Shown: positions 1 to 5,276 of the stretch, piece by piece
Layout: every line of letters begins with the position of its first letter
How positions within the stretch are numbered: the stretch's first letter is position 1
Source of the DNA: a bacterium HR36
GTDB lineage: Bacteria > Planctomycetota > Planctomycetia > Gemmatales > HRBIN36
Reading direction: 5' to 3'
Length of the DNA stretch: 5,276 nt
Assembly (NCBI GenBank): GCA_002898995.1
Contig: BEIM01000285.1
Coordinates: 1-5,276, forward strand
Made by a program: the position numbers and the translations under genes
Notes under the pieces: generated by a model
Seen by the model: only the letters and a program-made list of their open reading frames with translations
The model's database searches: none
What the model was told of the DNA's origin: nothing

Positions 1-1041
1 AGCGTCATGCCAGGGTTGCCCAGTCAGGCGAACCGTCTCAGTGCTCTTGGGTTCACCTTAACTGATCAAGGCACCCTTGAAGTGAATTCCACTCGTCTGG
101 AACAGGTGCTAAACGGCCAGGTATCAGGCATTACTTTAGAGGATGTGCGGAGGTTGTTCGCGTTTACGGGGCAATCCAGTAGTGCGGGGATTACTTTTAT
201 GGTTGGGAGTCCAAGAACGGATAGTAGCGGAATACCTATTCGGGTAGATATTACGCAGGCAGCAGAACAAGCTACAGTGCTGGCCGCGAATCCGCTAAGT
301 GCCAGTACGGTGCTTGACAGCACCAATAATCAGCTCAGCCTCCGGATAGATGGCAAGGTTTATGACATCACTTTGGCTATCGGAACATATACGCGCCAAC
401 GCCTAGCAGAGGAATTGCAGAACCGCATTAACCAAGCGGCAGAGCGCGACGGAAGAAAGGTATCCGTACTCGTCGAGGGTGGCAAACTACGCATCGTATC
501 GCAAAGTTACGGGGCTGGATCGGAGATTCATCTGATTAGCGGTACAGCGCTGGCGGTGCTGGGGTTTAATGCTGGGCAACAAGACAGCGGACAGGATGTC
601 GCAGGTGTCTTTATCGTCAATGGCCAGACGGAAACAGCGCGGGGTGTAGGGCAGCTGTTGATTGGGGACGACAATAACCGATACACTTCTGGATTGCAAG
701 TCAAGGTAACATTAACTAACAGCCAGTTAGTTTCTGGAGCAGAAGGAGAATTGGTGCTCACACGAGGAGTGGCGGCGAATCTGGATCGCTATCTAACGCA
801 AGTTTTGGACCCACTCCATGGCCAAATCAAAAGTGGGCGCGATGTCCTGGATGGGGAAGCGCAGCGCTTGCAAGAAAGCATGGACCGAATCAACCAGCTC
901 ATTCAGCAGCAACGGGAGTCGCTGCAAGAACAGTTTCGCCGGCTGGAAAGTATGGTGGCGCAATTACGCAGTTTGGGAGATATGCTCACTATGCAATTTC
1001 AGGCCCTGCTGAGCACGAACCCAAGATTCAATCGCCAGTAA
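1..1041 (+). CDS. fliD: Flagellar hook-associated protein 2 (filament cap), C-terminal part; 5' end outside the window
   Basis: FliD forms the cap at the tip of the growing flagellum, where exported flagellin subunits fold and are inserted. The frame is open from base 1, so the 346 visible residues are the C-terminal part only and the ATG at 7 is internal. The visible start (residues 13-38) has the FliD-like pattern of a short helix, then 'GTLEV', then a leucine-rich helix. Residues 82-92 (IRVDITQAAEQ) and about 104-145 resemble flagellin/hook IN motifs: a DGKVYDITL strand, then GTYT and a helix ending in RIN. Residues 198-240 (VAGVFIVNGQ... GLQVKVTLT) are typical of FliD_C. Residues about 270-335 form the terminal coiled coil, with ESLQEQFRRLESMVAQL close to the family's C-terminal helix. 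TAA at 1039-1041. fliS follows after 16 bp, the usual order. The N-terminal hook-binding part is not visible. Confidence 0.9.
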   Translation, partial: SVMPGLPSQANRLSALGFTLTDQGTLEVNSTRLEQVLNGQVSGITLEDVRRLFAFTGQSSSAGITFMVGSPRTDSSGIPIRVDITQAAEQATVLAANPLSASTVLDSTNNQLSLRIDGKVYDITLAIGTYTRQRLAEELQNRINQAAERDGRKVSVLVEGGKLRIVSQSYGAGSEIHLISGTALAVLGFNAGQQDSGQDVAGVFIVNGQTETARGVGQLLIGDDNNRYTSGLQVKVTLTNSQLVSGAEGELVLTRGVAANLDRYLTQVLDPLHGQIKSGRDVLDGEAQRLQESMDRINQLIQQQRESLQEQFRRLESMVAQLRSLGDMLTMQFQALLSTNPRFNRQ

Positions 1042-1043
1042 AA

Positions 1044-1049
1044 GGGAGG
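1044..1049 (+). promoter_or_regulatory. Ribosome binding site of the fliS-like gene
   Basis: GGGAGG lies 8 nt before the GTG at 1058, between the fliD stop and the next gene. It supports the GTG as the true start and suggests the gene is translated from the fliD transcript. Confidence 0.7.
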
Positions 1050-1057
1050 CTGAGAGC

Positions 1058-1480
1058 GTGACGCCGTATCAATGGACCCAGCAGGCCAGCTTTCAGTGGA
1101 CACGGGTGGATATTGTGTTGGCATTGTTAGAGGAGGCGATTTGCGTGCTGCATGAATTGCAGGCTGTCAGCAGGAAGGGAGCCGAGAAAGATACCGACGC
1201 TTGCCGACGGTTGTGGCAGCGGGCGGAACTGCTAATAGCGGGTTTGATTAGCGGAGTGAATCCAGAAATTGGGGAAGTGGCGGCTTCTTTCCTGCGGTTA
1301 TATGAGTATGCGCATCATGCGGTGTCAAATCGCCAATGGCGGGAGTTGCCGGGGGTAGTGCAGGTCCTGGATACCTTGCGAAGCGGGTTCGAAGCGGTAA
1401 GGGAAGCAGCAATCGAGATGGAGCGGGATGGCGTAATCCCGCCGGTGGGCACAAGCCCGCAGTGGGCGGTAATAGCGTAG
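1058..1480 (+). CDS. fliS: Divergent FliS-like flagellar export chaperone
   Basis: FliS binds the C-terminal end of flagellin in the cytoplasm and stops it polymerising before export. This 140-residue protein is slightly longer than the usual FliS (about 120-135). It has the family's all-helical pattern: an N-terminal tyrosine (Y4), a first long helix at about 15-37 (VDIVLALLEEAICVLHEL, in place of the usual 'LI-MLYDGAI' motif), a second helix at 48-66 (RLWQRAELLIAGLISGV), then GEVAASFLRLYEYAHHAV at 72-89, matching the conserved 'L--LY-Y' motif, and a last helix at about 97-121 (VVQVLDTLRSGFEAVREAA). The start is GTG with a good ribosome binding site. The position right after fliD is the classic fliDS order and is the strongest support, because sequence conservation is weak. 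The last 20 residues (IPPVGTSPQWAVIA) look unstructured. No clear alternative family was seen. Confidence 0.72.
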   Translation: MTPYQWTQQASFQWTRVDIVLALLEEAICVLHELQAVSRKGAEKDTDACRRLWQRAELLIAGLISGVNPEIGEVAASFLRLYEYAHHAVSNRQWRELPGVVQVLDTLRSGFEAVREAAIEMERDGVIPPVGTSPQWAVIA

Positions 1481-1736
1481 TGGGCAGTGTACGACTGTAA
1501 ATCAAGCGCGATAGCATGGTTTAGCTGGTGTGCGCCGAGCATCAGACGGCCAACAGTTGAGCGTAGGCAGAATGGGTGTGAGAGTTGTCTCGTATTCGTT
1601 ATCGGTTGGCCTGACCAAAGCTGAAAAGGTAGGGTATCTGGCAAATTCTGGAGATCGGGGAATTGCCCAAGACAGGGCGCAGTTCGGCAACAACGATGGT
1701 GCTGGCGCCTGTTGAATAATTTTGCTAGCTTGTTTA
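1481..1736. other. Spacer after the flagellar genes, no convincing gene
   Basis: This stretch separates the fliS stop from the promoter of the next gene. A 61-codon frame at 1530-1715 has no ribosome binding site and no recognisable protein features. A long minus-strand frame across the same stretch also looks like chance. Apart from the weak hairpin at 1691-1723 I see no repeats, RNA genes or promoters here. Confidence 0.6.
1691..1723 (+). terminator. Possible weak intrinsic terminator of the flagellar transcript
   Basis: An imperfect hairpin can form: CAACG (1691-1695) with TGTTG (1710-1714), and GGTG (1698-1701) with CGCC (1706-1709), around a CTGG loop with a 2-nt AT bulge. It is followed by AATAATTTT. 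The stem is short and contains wobble pairs, so this is only a candidate. Its place just before a new promoter makes biological sense. Confidence 0.35.
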
Positions 1737-1764
1737 TTGACGCACAGTTTTCCTAGGCTACAAT
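1737..1764 (+). promoter_or_regulatory. Sigma-70-type promoter of the TIGR03000 gene
   Basis: TTGACG (1737-1742, one mismatch to TTGACA) and TACAAT (1759-1764, one mismatch to TATAAT) are separated by 16 bp. Transcription would begin near 1771, leaving a leader of about 57 nt before the ATG at 1828. The region just upstream is AT-rich for this window (AATAATTTT). This is the best promoter match in the window and implies that the gene is transcribed independently of the flagellar genes. Confidence 0.7.
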
Positions 1765-1813
1765 GGAATTGACTGCGGGGAAGAATCGCTGCCTGAACAG
1801 AAAGACCCAGCAA

Positions 1814-1820
1814 AAGGAGG
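1814..1820 (+). promoter_or_regulatory. Ribosome binding site of the TIGR03000 gene
   Basis: AAGGAGG ends 7 nt before the ATG at 1828. It is a near-perfect Shine-Dalgarno sequence and fixes the start codon. Confidence 0.8.
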
Positions 1821-1827
1821 AGACAAC

Positions 1828-2499
1828 ATGTACAGTGTGGTGCTTCTGACAGCGATGGCTACGCAAGCTTCCACGCCGACGTGGTTGTGGCATCATCGGT
1901 GGTTCGCCTGCCACGGTTACTGCGCGGGCTGGTGCGCAGGTTGGTGTAGCGGGTGGTGTTCGGGCTGGTGTAGCGGATATTGTCATGGCGTTTATTACGT
2001 GCCTGCTGTACCAGTGGTGTACGCTTGCTATGGCTGCTATGGCGGACCATATGCGACCTGTTTTGGCTGCCACGGTTGCTATGGTTGCTACGGCGTAACT
2101 CCGCCGGGGGCCTACTATGCACCGCCTGGGCGGCAGATCGAGACTGTTCCGGCTAAGCCGCGCGAGGTGAAACCCGAGAGCAAGCCCGGAAAAGAAGCCG
2201 CCCCCGAAAAACCCGCCTTAGCTCCGAACCGCGCACGGCTGATTGTGGAGTTGCCGGCCGATGCCACGCTGTACGTGGACGACCGGCCAATTCGCACCGA
2301 AGCCAAACCCGTGCGCACATTCGTTACCCCCGCGCTGCAGCCTGACCAGACTTACTATTACATCCTCAAAGCTGAGGTGGTGCGTAACGGGCAGCGCTAC
2401 GAAGAAAGCCGGCGGGTCATAGTGCGGCCAAACAGTGAAATCCGTGTGGTTTTCCCAGAACCGAACTTGGCTGAGGTCCGCGCTGCCTCGACGCAATGA
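1828..2499 (+). CDS. Cys/Gly/aromatic-repeat protein with C-terminal TIGR03000 (planctomycete) domain
   Basis: Function is unknown. The 223 residues fall into three parts. Residues 1-27 are a short hydrophobic start (MYSVVLLTAMATQA) without the basic N-terminus of a normal signal peptide; a similar MYSVVL-type start is, from memory, common in this family. Residues 28-52 have seven cysteines exactly four apart (C28 to C52), each repeat being C-[AHS]-G-[WY]. After a VYYVPAVPVVYA spacer, residues 67-89 have six more cysteines as C-[YFH]-G triplets (67, 70, 78, 81, 84, 87). A Pro/Lys/Glu-rich linker (about 98-134) leads to the TIGR03000 domain at about 135-210: RLIVELPADATLYVDDRP, a central QTYYYILKAEV strand, and RVIVRPNSEIRVVF. 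The domain is beta-rich, somewhat like PEGA, and known mainly from planctomycetes. The gene has its own promoter and terminator. Location (surface or envelope) and cysteine role (disulfides or metal) are inference. Confidence 0.88.
   Translation: MYSVVLLTAMATQASTPTWLWHHRWFACHGYCAGWCAGWCSGWCSGWCSGYCHGVYYVPAVPVVYACYGCYGGPYATCFGCHGCYGCYGVTPPGAYYAPPGRQIETVPAKPREVKPESKPGKEAAPEKPALAPNRARLIVELPADATLYVDDRPIRTEAKPVRTFVTPALQPDQTYYYILKAEVVRNGQRYEESRRVIVRPNSEIRVVFPEPNLAEVRAASTQ
1909..1980 (+). repeat. In-frame 12-bp tandem repeat, six units, encoding C-x-G-[W/Y]
   Basis: Six 12-bp units begin at 1909, 1921, 1933, 1945, 1957 and 1969. All keep TGY for Cys and GGN for Gly at the same places; the middle units end in TGG (Trp), the first in TAC and the last in TAT (Tyr). 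Units differ at synonymous and second-codon positions (AGC, TCG or GCG), so the array is not a fresh duplication. A seventh Cys-x-Gly (C52 H G) follows. Repeat length matches the coding frame, so unit gain or loss would keep the protein in frame. Confidence 0.9.
2026..2094 (+). repeat. In-frame 9-bp repeat, C-[Y/F/H]-G, 2 + 4 units
   Basis: Two identical TGCTATGGC units (2026-2034 and 2035-2043) are followed by a 15-bp interruption, then four more 9-bp units (2059-2094) encoding CFG, CHG, CYG and CYG. This array is separate from the 12-bp array upstream and has a different period. Confidence 0.88.
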
Positions 2500-2833
2500 A
2501 ACTTGAACCGCGGGCAAAGTGGCCTAGCTGCCGCGCACAACGCTGTCCGGCTCTGTAATCTGGGACAGTTCCTGCGCTTCGACAGTGTGAGTAAAAACGG
2601 GGGCTGGCTCAGGGCTGGCCCCATTTTCTTTTTACCGGAAGTTGCGCTGTAACATAACCCATTCGCCTGAAGAGGTGCGACCCAAACGAAGCGGCGGATG
2701 CAAGCGCCCATCCCGATAAGGCAATAGCCGCACACTTATTCTCGGGATTTCGCTAAGGGACCTGTAACGCGGCGAGGCACGCCTCTAGCGAATCGCCCCC
2801 TACGAGCCGGGCAACAAACCGTCGGCGTCGTTC
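2500..2833. other. Spacer between convergent genes, holding the terminator and a second structured stretch
   Basis: No credible coding frame was found; the minus-strand frame crossing here is an antisense shadow of the TIGR03000 gene. Besides the terminator at 2600-2633, a nested inverted repeat is present: GATTTCGCTA (2746-2755) against TAGCGAATC (2786-2794) with one bulged T, enclosing GAGGCACGCCTC (2774-2785). It has no T-run, so it is not a clear terminator for the minus-strand gene. Confidence 0.6.
2600..2633 (+). terminator. Intrinsic terminator of the TIGR03000 gene, possibly bidirectional
   Basis: GGGGCTGGC (2600-2608) pairs with GCTGGCCCC (2614-2622) over nine positions, two of them G-U wobbles, around a TCAGG loop. 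The tail ATTTTCTTTTT follows at 2623-2633. On the minus strand the same stem is followed two bases later by five Ts (2597-2593), so it may also stop transcription from the minus-strand lipoprotein gene, although that gene's stop codon is more than 200 bp away. Confidence 0.8.
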
Positions 2834-4141
2834 CTAATTCAACCGGCGACGAATTTCATACTCCAGCTGGGCAAGTTGCTGCGTGTCTAAGCCCTCGGAA
2901 CGCCAAAGAATGTTGCCCTGGGCGTCCAGAAGAACCACCGTCGGAAAACTCTGAACACCAAAATGCTGCTTGACCGGACAACTCTCGCCTGCACCCAGCA
3001 ACACACGGTAGTTCAGGCCCATTCGCTGTCGGACAAAATTGACCCGTTGCTGCTGCTCGGCAAGCGAACCGTCTTCATAAGCGATACCGATGACCTGCAA
3101 ACCATGCGAACCGTATCGCCGCTGCAGATCGGCCAAATGCGGCAGCGCGAGTAAGCATGGCCGACACCACGTGCCCCAAAAGTCCAAAATCGTTAAACGG
3201 GCAGGGGATTCCCTGAAGTAAAACGGTTGCCCGTGCACATCGAGCAAGGCGAAATCATCCAGACGATTTGCCAGGAATCGGCAGCCCGGCACGCGCAGCG
3301 GAGCAGGGGGCCGTTCCTCAGGCTTGGAAGGACTGGCTCCCGGCCAAGGAACAGGATTGCTAAACTGCGCTAGCGGCACGGTTTGGTTGGCGGAAGGCTG
3401 AATTGGGGTATTAGACTGGTTTTTTTGCCCGACCACGCTCGGAGCAGGAACGACCAAAGGCGGCACCACTGGCGGCGGATTGGACGGGGAAAAGCCACTG
3501 GACGGCTGGAGGGGCGGAACTGTCGGCGTGCTGTGCCGCAGCCCTGCGGGTGCCCAGGGTTTATCAACGTCATTGGCGGGCACGCGCCAGCTTTGTGGAT
3601 TGCCGACCGGTTGGGTGGGTTCATCGTGGCGGCGAACGGAATTGGCTGGTGGGGTCTGACCAGCGTCTTCCTGGAGGTCTTCGCGGACGATGATGTTGAC
3701 GACAACGTTGGGAGGCGTGGCGTAGGTCACGCCGGTGAGGACCCTTTCGCCGAGGCGGGACTTTGCTAACAACTTATACCGCTGCCCTGGCTTGAGTCCC
3801 TGGATAACGAAATAGCCTTGACCATCGGTTTGCACTTCACGTGGAGCCTCGCCACCGTCCGCCAGGCTGACTTGAATCAGTGAATACGGCCGACGCTGGT
3901 AATAGGCGTCCATGACCTGCCCAGCGAGCAAGCCATTGCCTCGCTGAGACATGGTGCGTCCGGGGGACGTCGCCGGACTGGGCGGAGGCGGCTCGCTCGG
4001 TGCCGTCAGCGTTGTATTCTGCTCTGGGGCGCTTCTAGTGTTGCGGCTGCTGGAAGGCCAATGCCAGTTCTTCGGATTCAATGCGGCACAGCCACATACA
4101 CCAAGCGCCAGGAGCATTCCGAGCGTCCATGTCCTGGACAC
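2834..4141 (-). CDS. Putative lipoprotein: carboxypeptidase-regulatory-like domain fused to a TlpA/ResA-type thioredoxin domain
   Basis: Likely an envelope thiol-disulfide protein of the TlpA/ResA type, whose relatives keep exported or cytochrome c cysteines reduced. With the GTG start it has 435 residues. Residues 1-18 look like a lipoprotein signal: a basic start, LGMLLALG, then V-C-G-C with C18 (or C16) as the lipid-attachment Cys. A Ser/Pro-rich stretch follows to about 69. Residues 70-154 look like a carboxypeptidase-regulatory-like beta-sandwich (GLLAGQV... VQTDGQGYFVIQGLKPGQRYKLLA). A long proline-rich linker runs to about 285. The thioredoxin fold covers 294-435: DFALLDVHGQPF, the WCRPC active site (W325, C326, C329), then FGVQSFPT with cis-Pro 400. 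Extra cysteines are C287 and C388. An upstream GTG at 4270 would give 478 residues but would put a non-signal sequence before the lipobox. The exact substrate is unknown. Confidence 0.88.
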   Translation of the reverse strand: MSRTWTLGMLLALGVCGCAALNPKNWHWPSSSRNTRSAPEQNTTLTAPSEPPPPSPATSPGRTMSQRGNGLLAGQVMDAYYQRRPYSLIQVSLADGGEAPREVQTDGQGYFVIQGLKPGQRYKLLAKSRLGERVLTGVTYATPPNVVVNIIVREDLQEDAGQTPPANSVRRHDEPTQPVGNPQSWRVPANDVDKPWAPAGLRHSTPTVPPLQPSSGFSPSNPPPVVPPLVVPAPSVVGQKNQSNTPIQPSANQTVPLAQFSNPVPWPGASPSKPEERPPAPLRVPGCRFLANRLDDFALLDVHGQPFYFRESPARLTILDFWGTWCRPCLLALPHLADLQRRYGSHGLQVIGIAYEDGSLAEQQQRVNFVRQRMGLNYRVLLGAGESCPVKQHFGVQSFPTVVLLDAQGNILWRSEGLDTQQLAQLEYEIRRRLN

Positions 4142-4148
4142 ATTTGTT

Positions 4149-4155
4149 CCCTCTC
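4149..4155 (-). promoter_or_regulatory. Ribosome binding site deciding the GTG start at 4141
   Basis: Read on the minus strand, GAGAGGG lies 7 nt before the GTG at 4141-4139. Together with the signal sequence right after that codon, it argues against the longer reading from 4270. Confidence 0.7.
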
Positions 4156-4464
4156 GGCGTTTTCTTGATCTCGCAATGTTGCCGACGTCGCCCGAGCGGA
4201 GTGCGCCAGCAGCGATCAATCCTTCCCGATCGCTGGCCAAAAGCAACTTGTGCGTGGCCAAGAAACACACCGACGATACGGCTCTGGGCCGTCGTCGGCA
4301 GATCCAGCCACACTCCTTGCGCCGCTTGGCGGTTCCGCCTCTTCCCTGCCATCGGCAATTTCGTACAAGACCATAAGTCGTCGGCGCTGCGGCTTAGTCG
4401 CGAGAAGCACTGCGACCTCGGGATGTGCCGACTTCCATGAGCTTGCTCACCGTATCGAGATTAC

Positions 4465-4470
4465 AGGAGG
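4465..4470 (+). promoter_or_regulatory. Ribosome binding site of the Dabb gene
   Basis: AGGAGG lies 6 nt before the ATG at 4477. It supports this start over longer overlapping frames that begin upstream. Confidence 0.8.
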
Positions 4471-4476
4471 AGCTAC

Positions 4477-4926
4477 ATGCAGCGAATCCGTATCAGCATG
4501 CTGGGTACAGGATTGGTTTTTGCCGCTGGGGTGCTTACCGGTTGGTATCTTGGAACGGGCGATCAACAGGATGCCCACGCCTTGCAGGCGCAAGCACAAG
4601 GTTCTGGGCAGTGGCTAGCGCACAACGTGTATTTCTCCCTCAAGGACAATTCGCCGCAAGCCAAAGCCCGGCTGGTCGAGGCCTGCCGCAAGTATCTTTC
4701 GGGGCATGAAGGGACGGTATTTTTCGCCGCCGGTGTACTTGCGGAAGATTTGAATCGCCCGGTCAACGACCGCGATTTTGATGTGGGGTTGCACATCGTT
4801 TTCAAGGACAAGGCTGCCCACGACCGCTATCAAGAACATCCCCGCCACAAGCAATTCATTGAGGAGAACCAGGCCAACTGGAAGAAGGTTCGCGTCTTCG
4901 ATTCCTATGTAACGCCCAAGCCCTAA
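4477..4926 (+). CDS. Exported or membrane-anchored Dabb (stress-responsive A/B barrel) family protein
   Basis: The protein has 149 residues. Residues 1-28 form a signal peptide or membrane anchor: basic start MQRIRIS, then a hydrophobic segment about 8-25 (MLGTGLVFAAGVLTGWYL). A Gln/Ala-rich spacer (about 29-44) follows. The Dabb domain, an alpha-beta ferredoxin-like barrel that usually dimerises, covers about 48-145: AHNVYFSLKDNSPQAKARLVEACRKYL, then GTVFFAAGVLAEDLNRPVNDRDFDVGLHIVFKDKAAHDRYQEHPRHKQFIEE, ending in VRVFDSY. The His-V-x-F start, the FDVGLHIVF strand and the 'Y--HP-H--F' motif are hallmarks. Dabb proteins are linked to stress responses and, in some lineages, to ligand binding or cyclisation; the role here is unknown. 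It is divergent from the thioredoxin lipoprotein and its stop overlaps that of the next gene on the opposite strand. Confidence 0.87.
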   Translation: MQRIRISMLGTGLVFAAGVLTGWYLGTGDQQDAHALQAQAQGSGQWLAHNVYFSLKDNSPQAKARLVEACRKYLSGHEGTVFFAAGVLAEDLNRPVNDRDFDVGLHIVFKDKAAHDRYQEHPRHKQFIEENQANWKKVRVFDSYVTPKP

Positions 4927-5276
4927 TCGCCCGGCCGACGGGGGCGCTGATCCACGACCTCGATTTGATAATTATTGCCGACCCGCCGGACGCGGAAAAT
5001 CGTGATGAGCTGACGCTTTTCGAGGTCATCCTCGGTCAGACCCCGATAGCTCAGCTCGCGTTCGGCCAGGGCACGCTCCAGTTCTACCGGGAAAAAGACC
5101 AGGATGCGCTGCGGTTTGAAATCCAGGCGCAGTGCGCTCGCCAGAGCCGCTACTGAATTGGGATTGTCATCCGTCCAGTGCACGAAACGTCTGCTGAAGG
5201 CCAGGAAGGCATCGTGGTTTTCGAGAGTCGGTTTCAGATTGCGTTTGGGCAGGTCATGGTAAAAGAGGTATAATCC
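4923..5276 (-). CDS. Unrecognised protein, C-terminal part; 5' end outside the window
   Basis: The minus frame is open from the right edge to the TAG at 4925-4923, giving 117 visible residues, so the GTG at 5183 is not needed as a start. The visible part begins GLYLFYHDLPKRNLKPTLENHDAFLAFSRRFVHW and continues through NPNSVAALASALRLDFKPQRILVFFPVELERALAERELSYRGL to a charged C-terminus (QIEVVDQRPRRPGD). It looks like a soluble alpha/beta region with a hydrophobic strand RILVFFPVEL and another, LITIFRVRRV. I do not recognise a family. Codon use and composition look like those of its neighbours, and no frameshift is seen. Confidence 0.75.
   Translation of the reverse strand, partial: GLYLFYHDLPKRNLKPTLENHDAFLAFSRRFVHWTDDNPNSVAALASALRLDFKPQRILVFFPVELERALAERELSYRGLTEDDLEKRQLITIFRVRRVGNNYQIEVVDQRPRRPGD

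Larger units (their letters stand above)
4142..4476. other. Divergent spacer between the lipoprotein and Dabb genes
   Basis: Both flanking genes start outward from this 335-bp stretch, so it should hold their promoters, but I found no good -35/-10 pair in either direction; the promoters may use another sigma factor. An imperfect hairpin lies at 4270-4298: CGACG and ACGGC (4271-4282, split by a 2-nt bulge) pair with GCCGTCGTCG (4288-4297). Long frames cross the region on both strands, but none has a ribosome binding site with a recognisable protein. A decayed small gene cannot be excluded. Confidence 0.5.

Noticed and set aside
1530..1715. Small plus-strand frame of 61 codons
   Set aside because: It has no ribosome binding site and no protein-like features, and it overlaps the possible terminator.
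1909..2094. CRISPR-like regular repeats
   Set aside because: The units are 9 and 12 bp, in frame, without spacers, and encode a Cys/Gly-rich protein segment.
3383..3769. 128-codon plus-strand frame opposite the lipoprotein gene
   Set aside because: It is an antisense shadow of the proline-rich linker and regulatory domain; GC-rich DNA readily gives long open frames opposite real genes.
4142..4270. N-terminal extension of the lipoprotein gene to a GTG at 4270 (478 residues)
   Set aside because: The extension is basic and low in recognisable features, and it would bury the lipoprotein signal. The GTG at 4141 has a ribosome binding site 7 nt upstream and is followed at once by the signal sequence.
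4328..4340. Short palindrome GGCGGTTCCGCC
   Set aside because: The stem is only four to five pairs with a minimal loop and no T-run, which is expected by chance in GC-rich DNA.
4216..4410. 64-codon minus-strand frame in the divergent spacer, with a segment (KPQRRRLMVLYEIADG) that looks faintly helical
   Set aside because: There is no ribosome binding site, no family is recognised, and neighbouring frames are equally open. It is kept only as a possible decayed gene in the findings.
4923..5183. Complete 86-residue gene starting at the GTG at 5183
   Set aside because: The frame stays open without a stop to the right edge and the upstream residues look like coding sequence, so the gene is a partial longer one.

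Overview
The window looks like a chromosomal segment from a planctomycete, probably of the Gemmata/Pirellula type. The main pointers are a Cys/Gly/Trp/Tyr-rich protein ending in the planctomycete-restricted TIGR03000 domain, a lipoprotein joining a carboxypeptidase-regulatory-like domain to a TlpA-type thioredoxin, and an exported Dabb (stress-responsive A/B barrel) protein. All family calls come from reading the translations; no database search was possible.

Layout, left to right. (1) 1-1480, plus strand: the end of a flagellar operon, with the C-terminal part of fliD (filament cap) cut by the left edge and a divergent fliS-like chaperone gene 16 bp downstream. (2) 1481-1827: a spacer with no convincing gene. 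It holds a weak hairpin plus T-run that may end the flagellar transcript, then a good sigma-70-type promoter (TTGACG-16-TACAAT) and a strong Shine-Dalgarno sequence. (3) 1828-2499, plus: the TIGR03000 protein, whose N-terminal half carries two cysteine arrays of different period (every 4 residues, then every 3). (4) 2500-2833: a spacer with a strong hairpin terminator that could work in both directions, and a second structured stretch. (5) 2834-4141, minus: the lipoprotein-thioredoxin fusion, starting at GTG. (6) 4142-4476: a divergent spacer with one imperfect hairpin and no clear promoter. (7) 4477-4926, plus: the Dabb protein. (8) 4923-5276, minus: the C-terminal part of an unrecognised protein that runs off the right edge; its stop codon overlaps the Dabb stop codon tail to tail.

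FliD and FliS clearly belong together in flagellar filament assembly. The TIGR03000 gene has its own promoter and terminator and appears to be a separate unit. The thioredoxin lipoprotein and the Dabb protein are divergently transcribed and both look exported or membrane-anchored; a shared role in envelope redox or stress is possible but unproven. I see no mobile element, CRISPR array, tRNA or rRNA, and no convincing new multi-gene system. The cysteine array in the TIGR03000 protein is the most unusual item.
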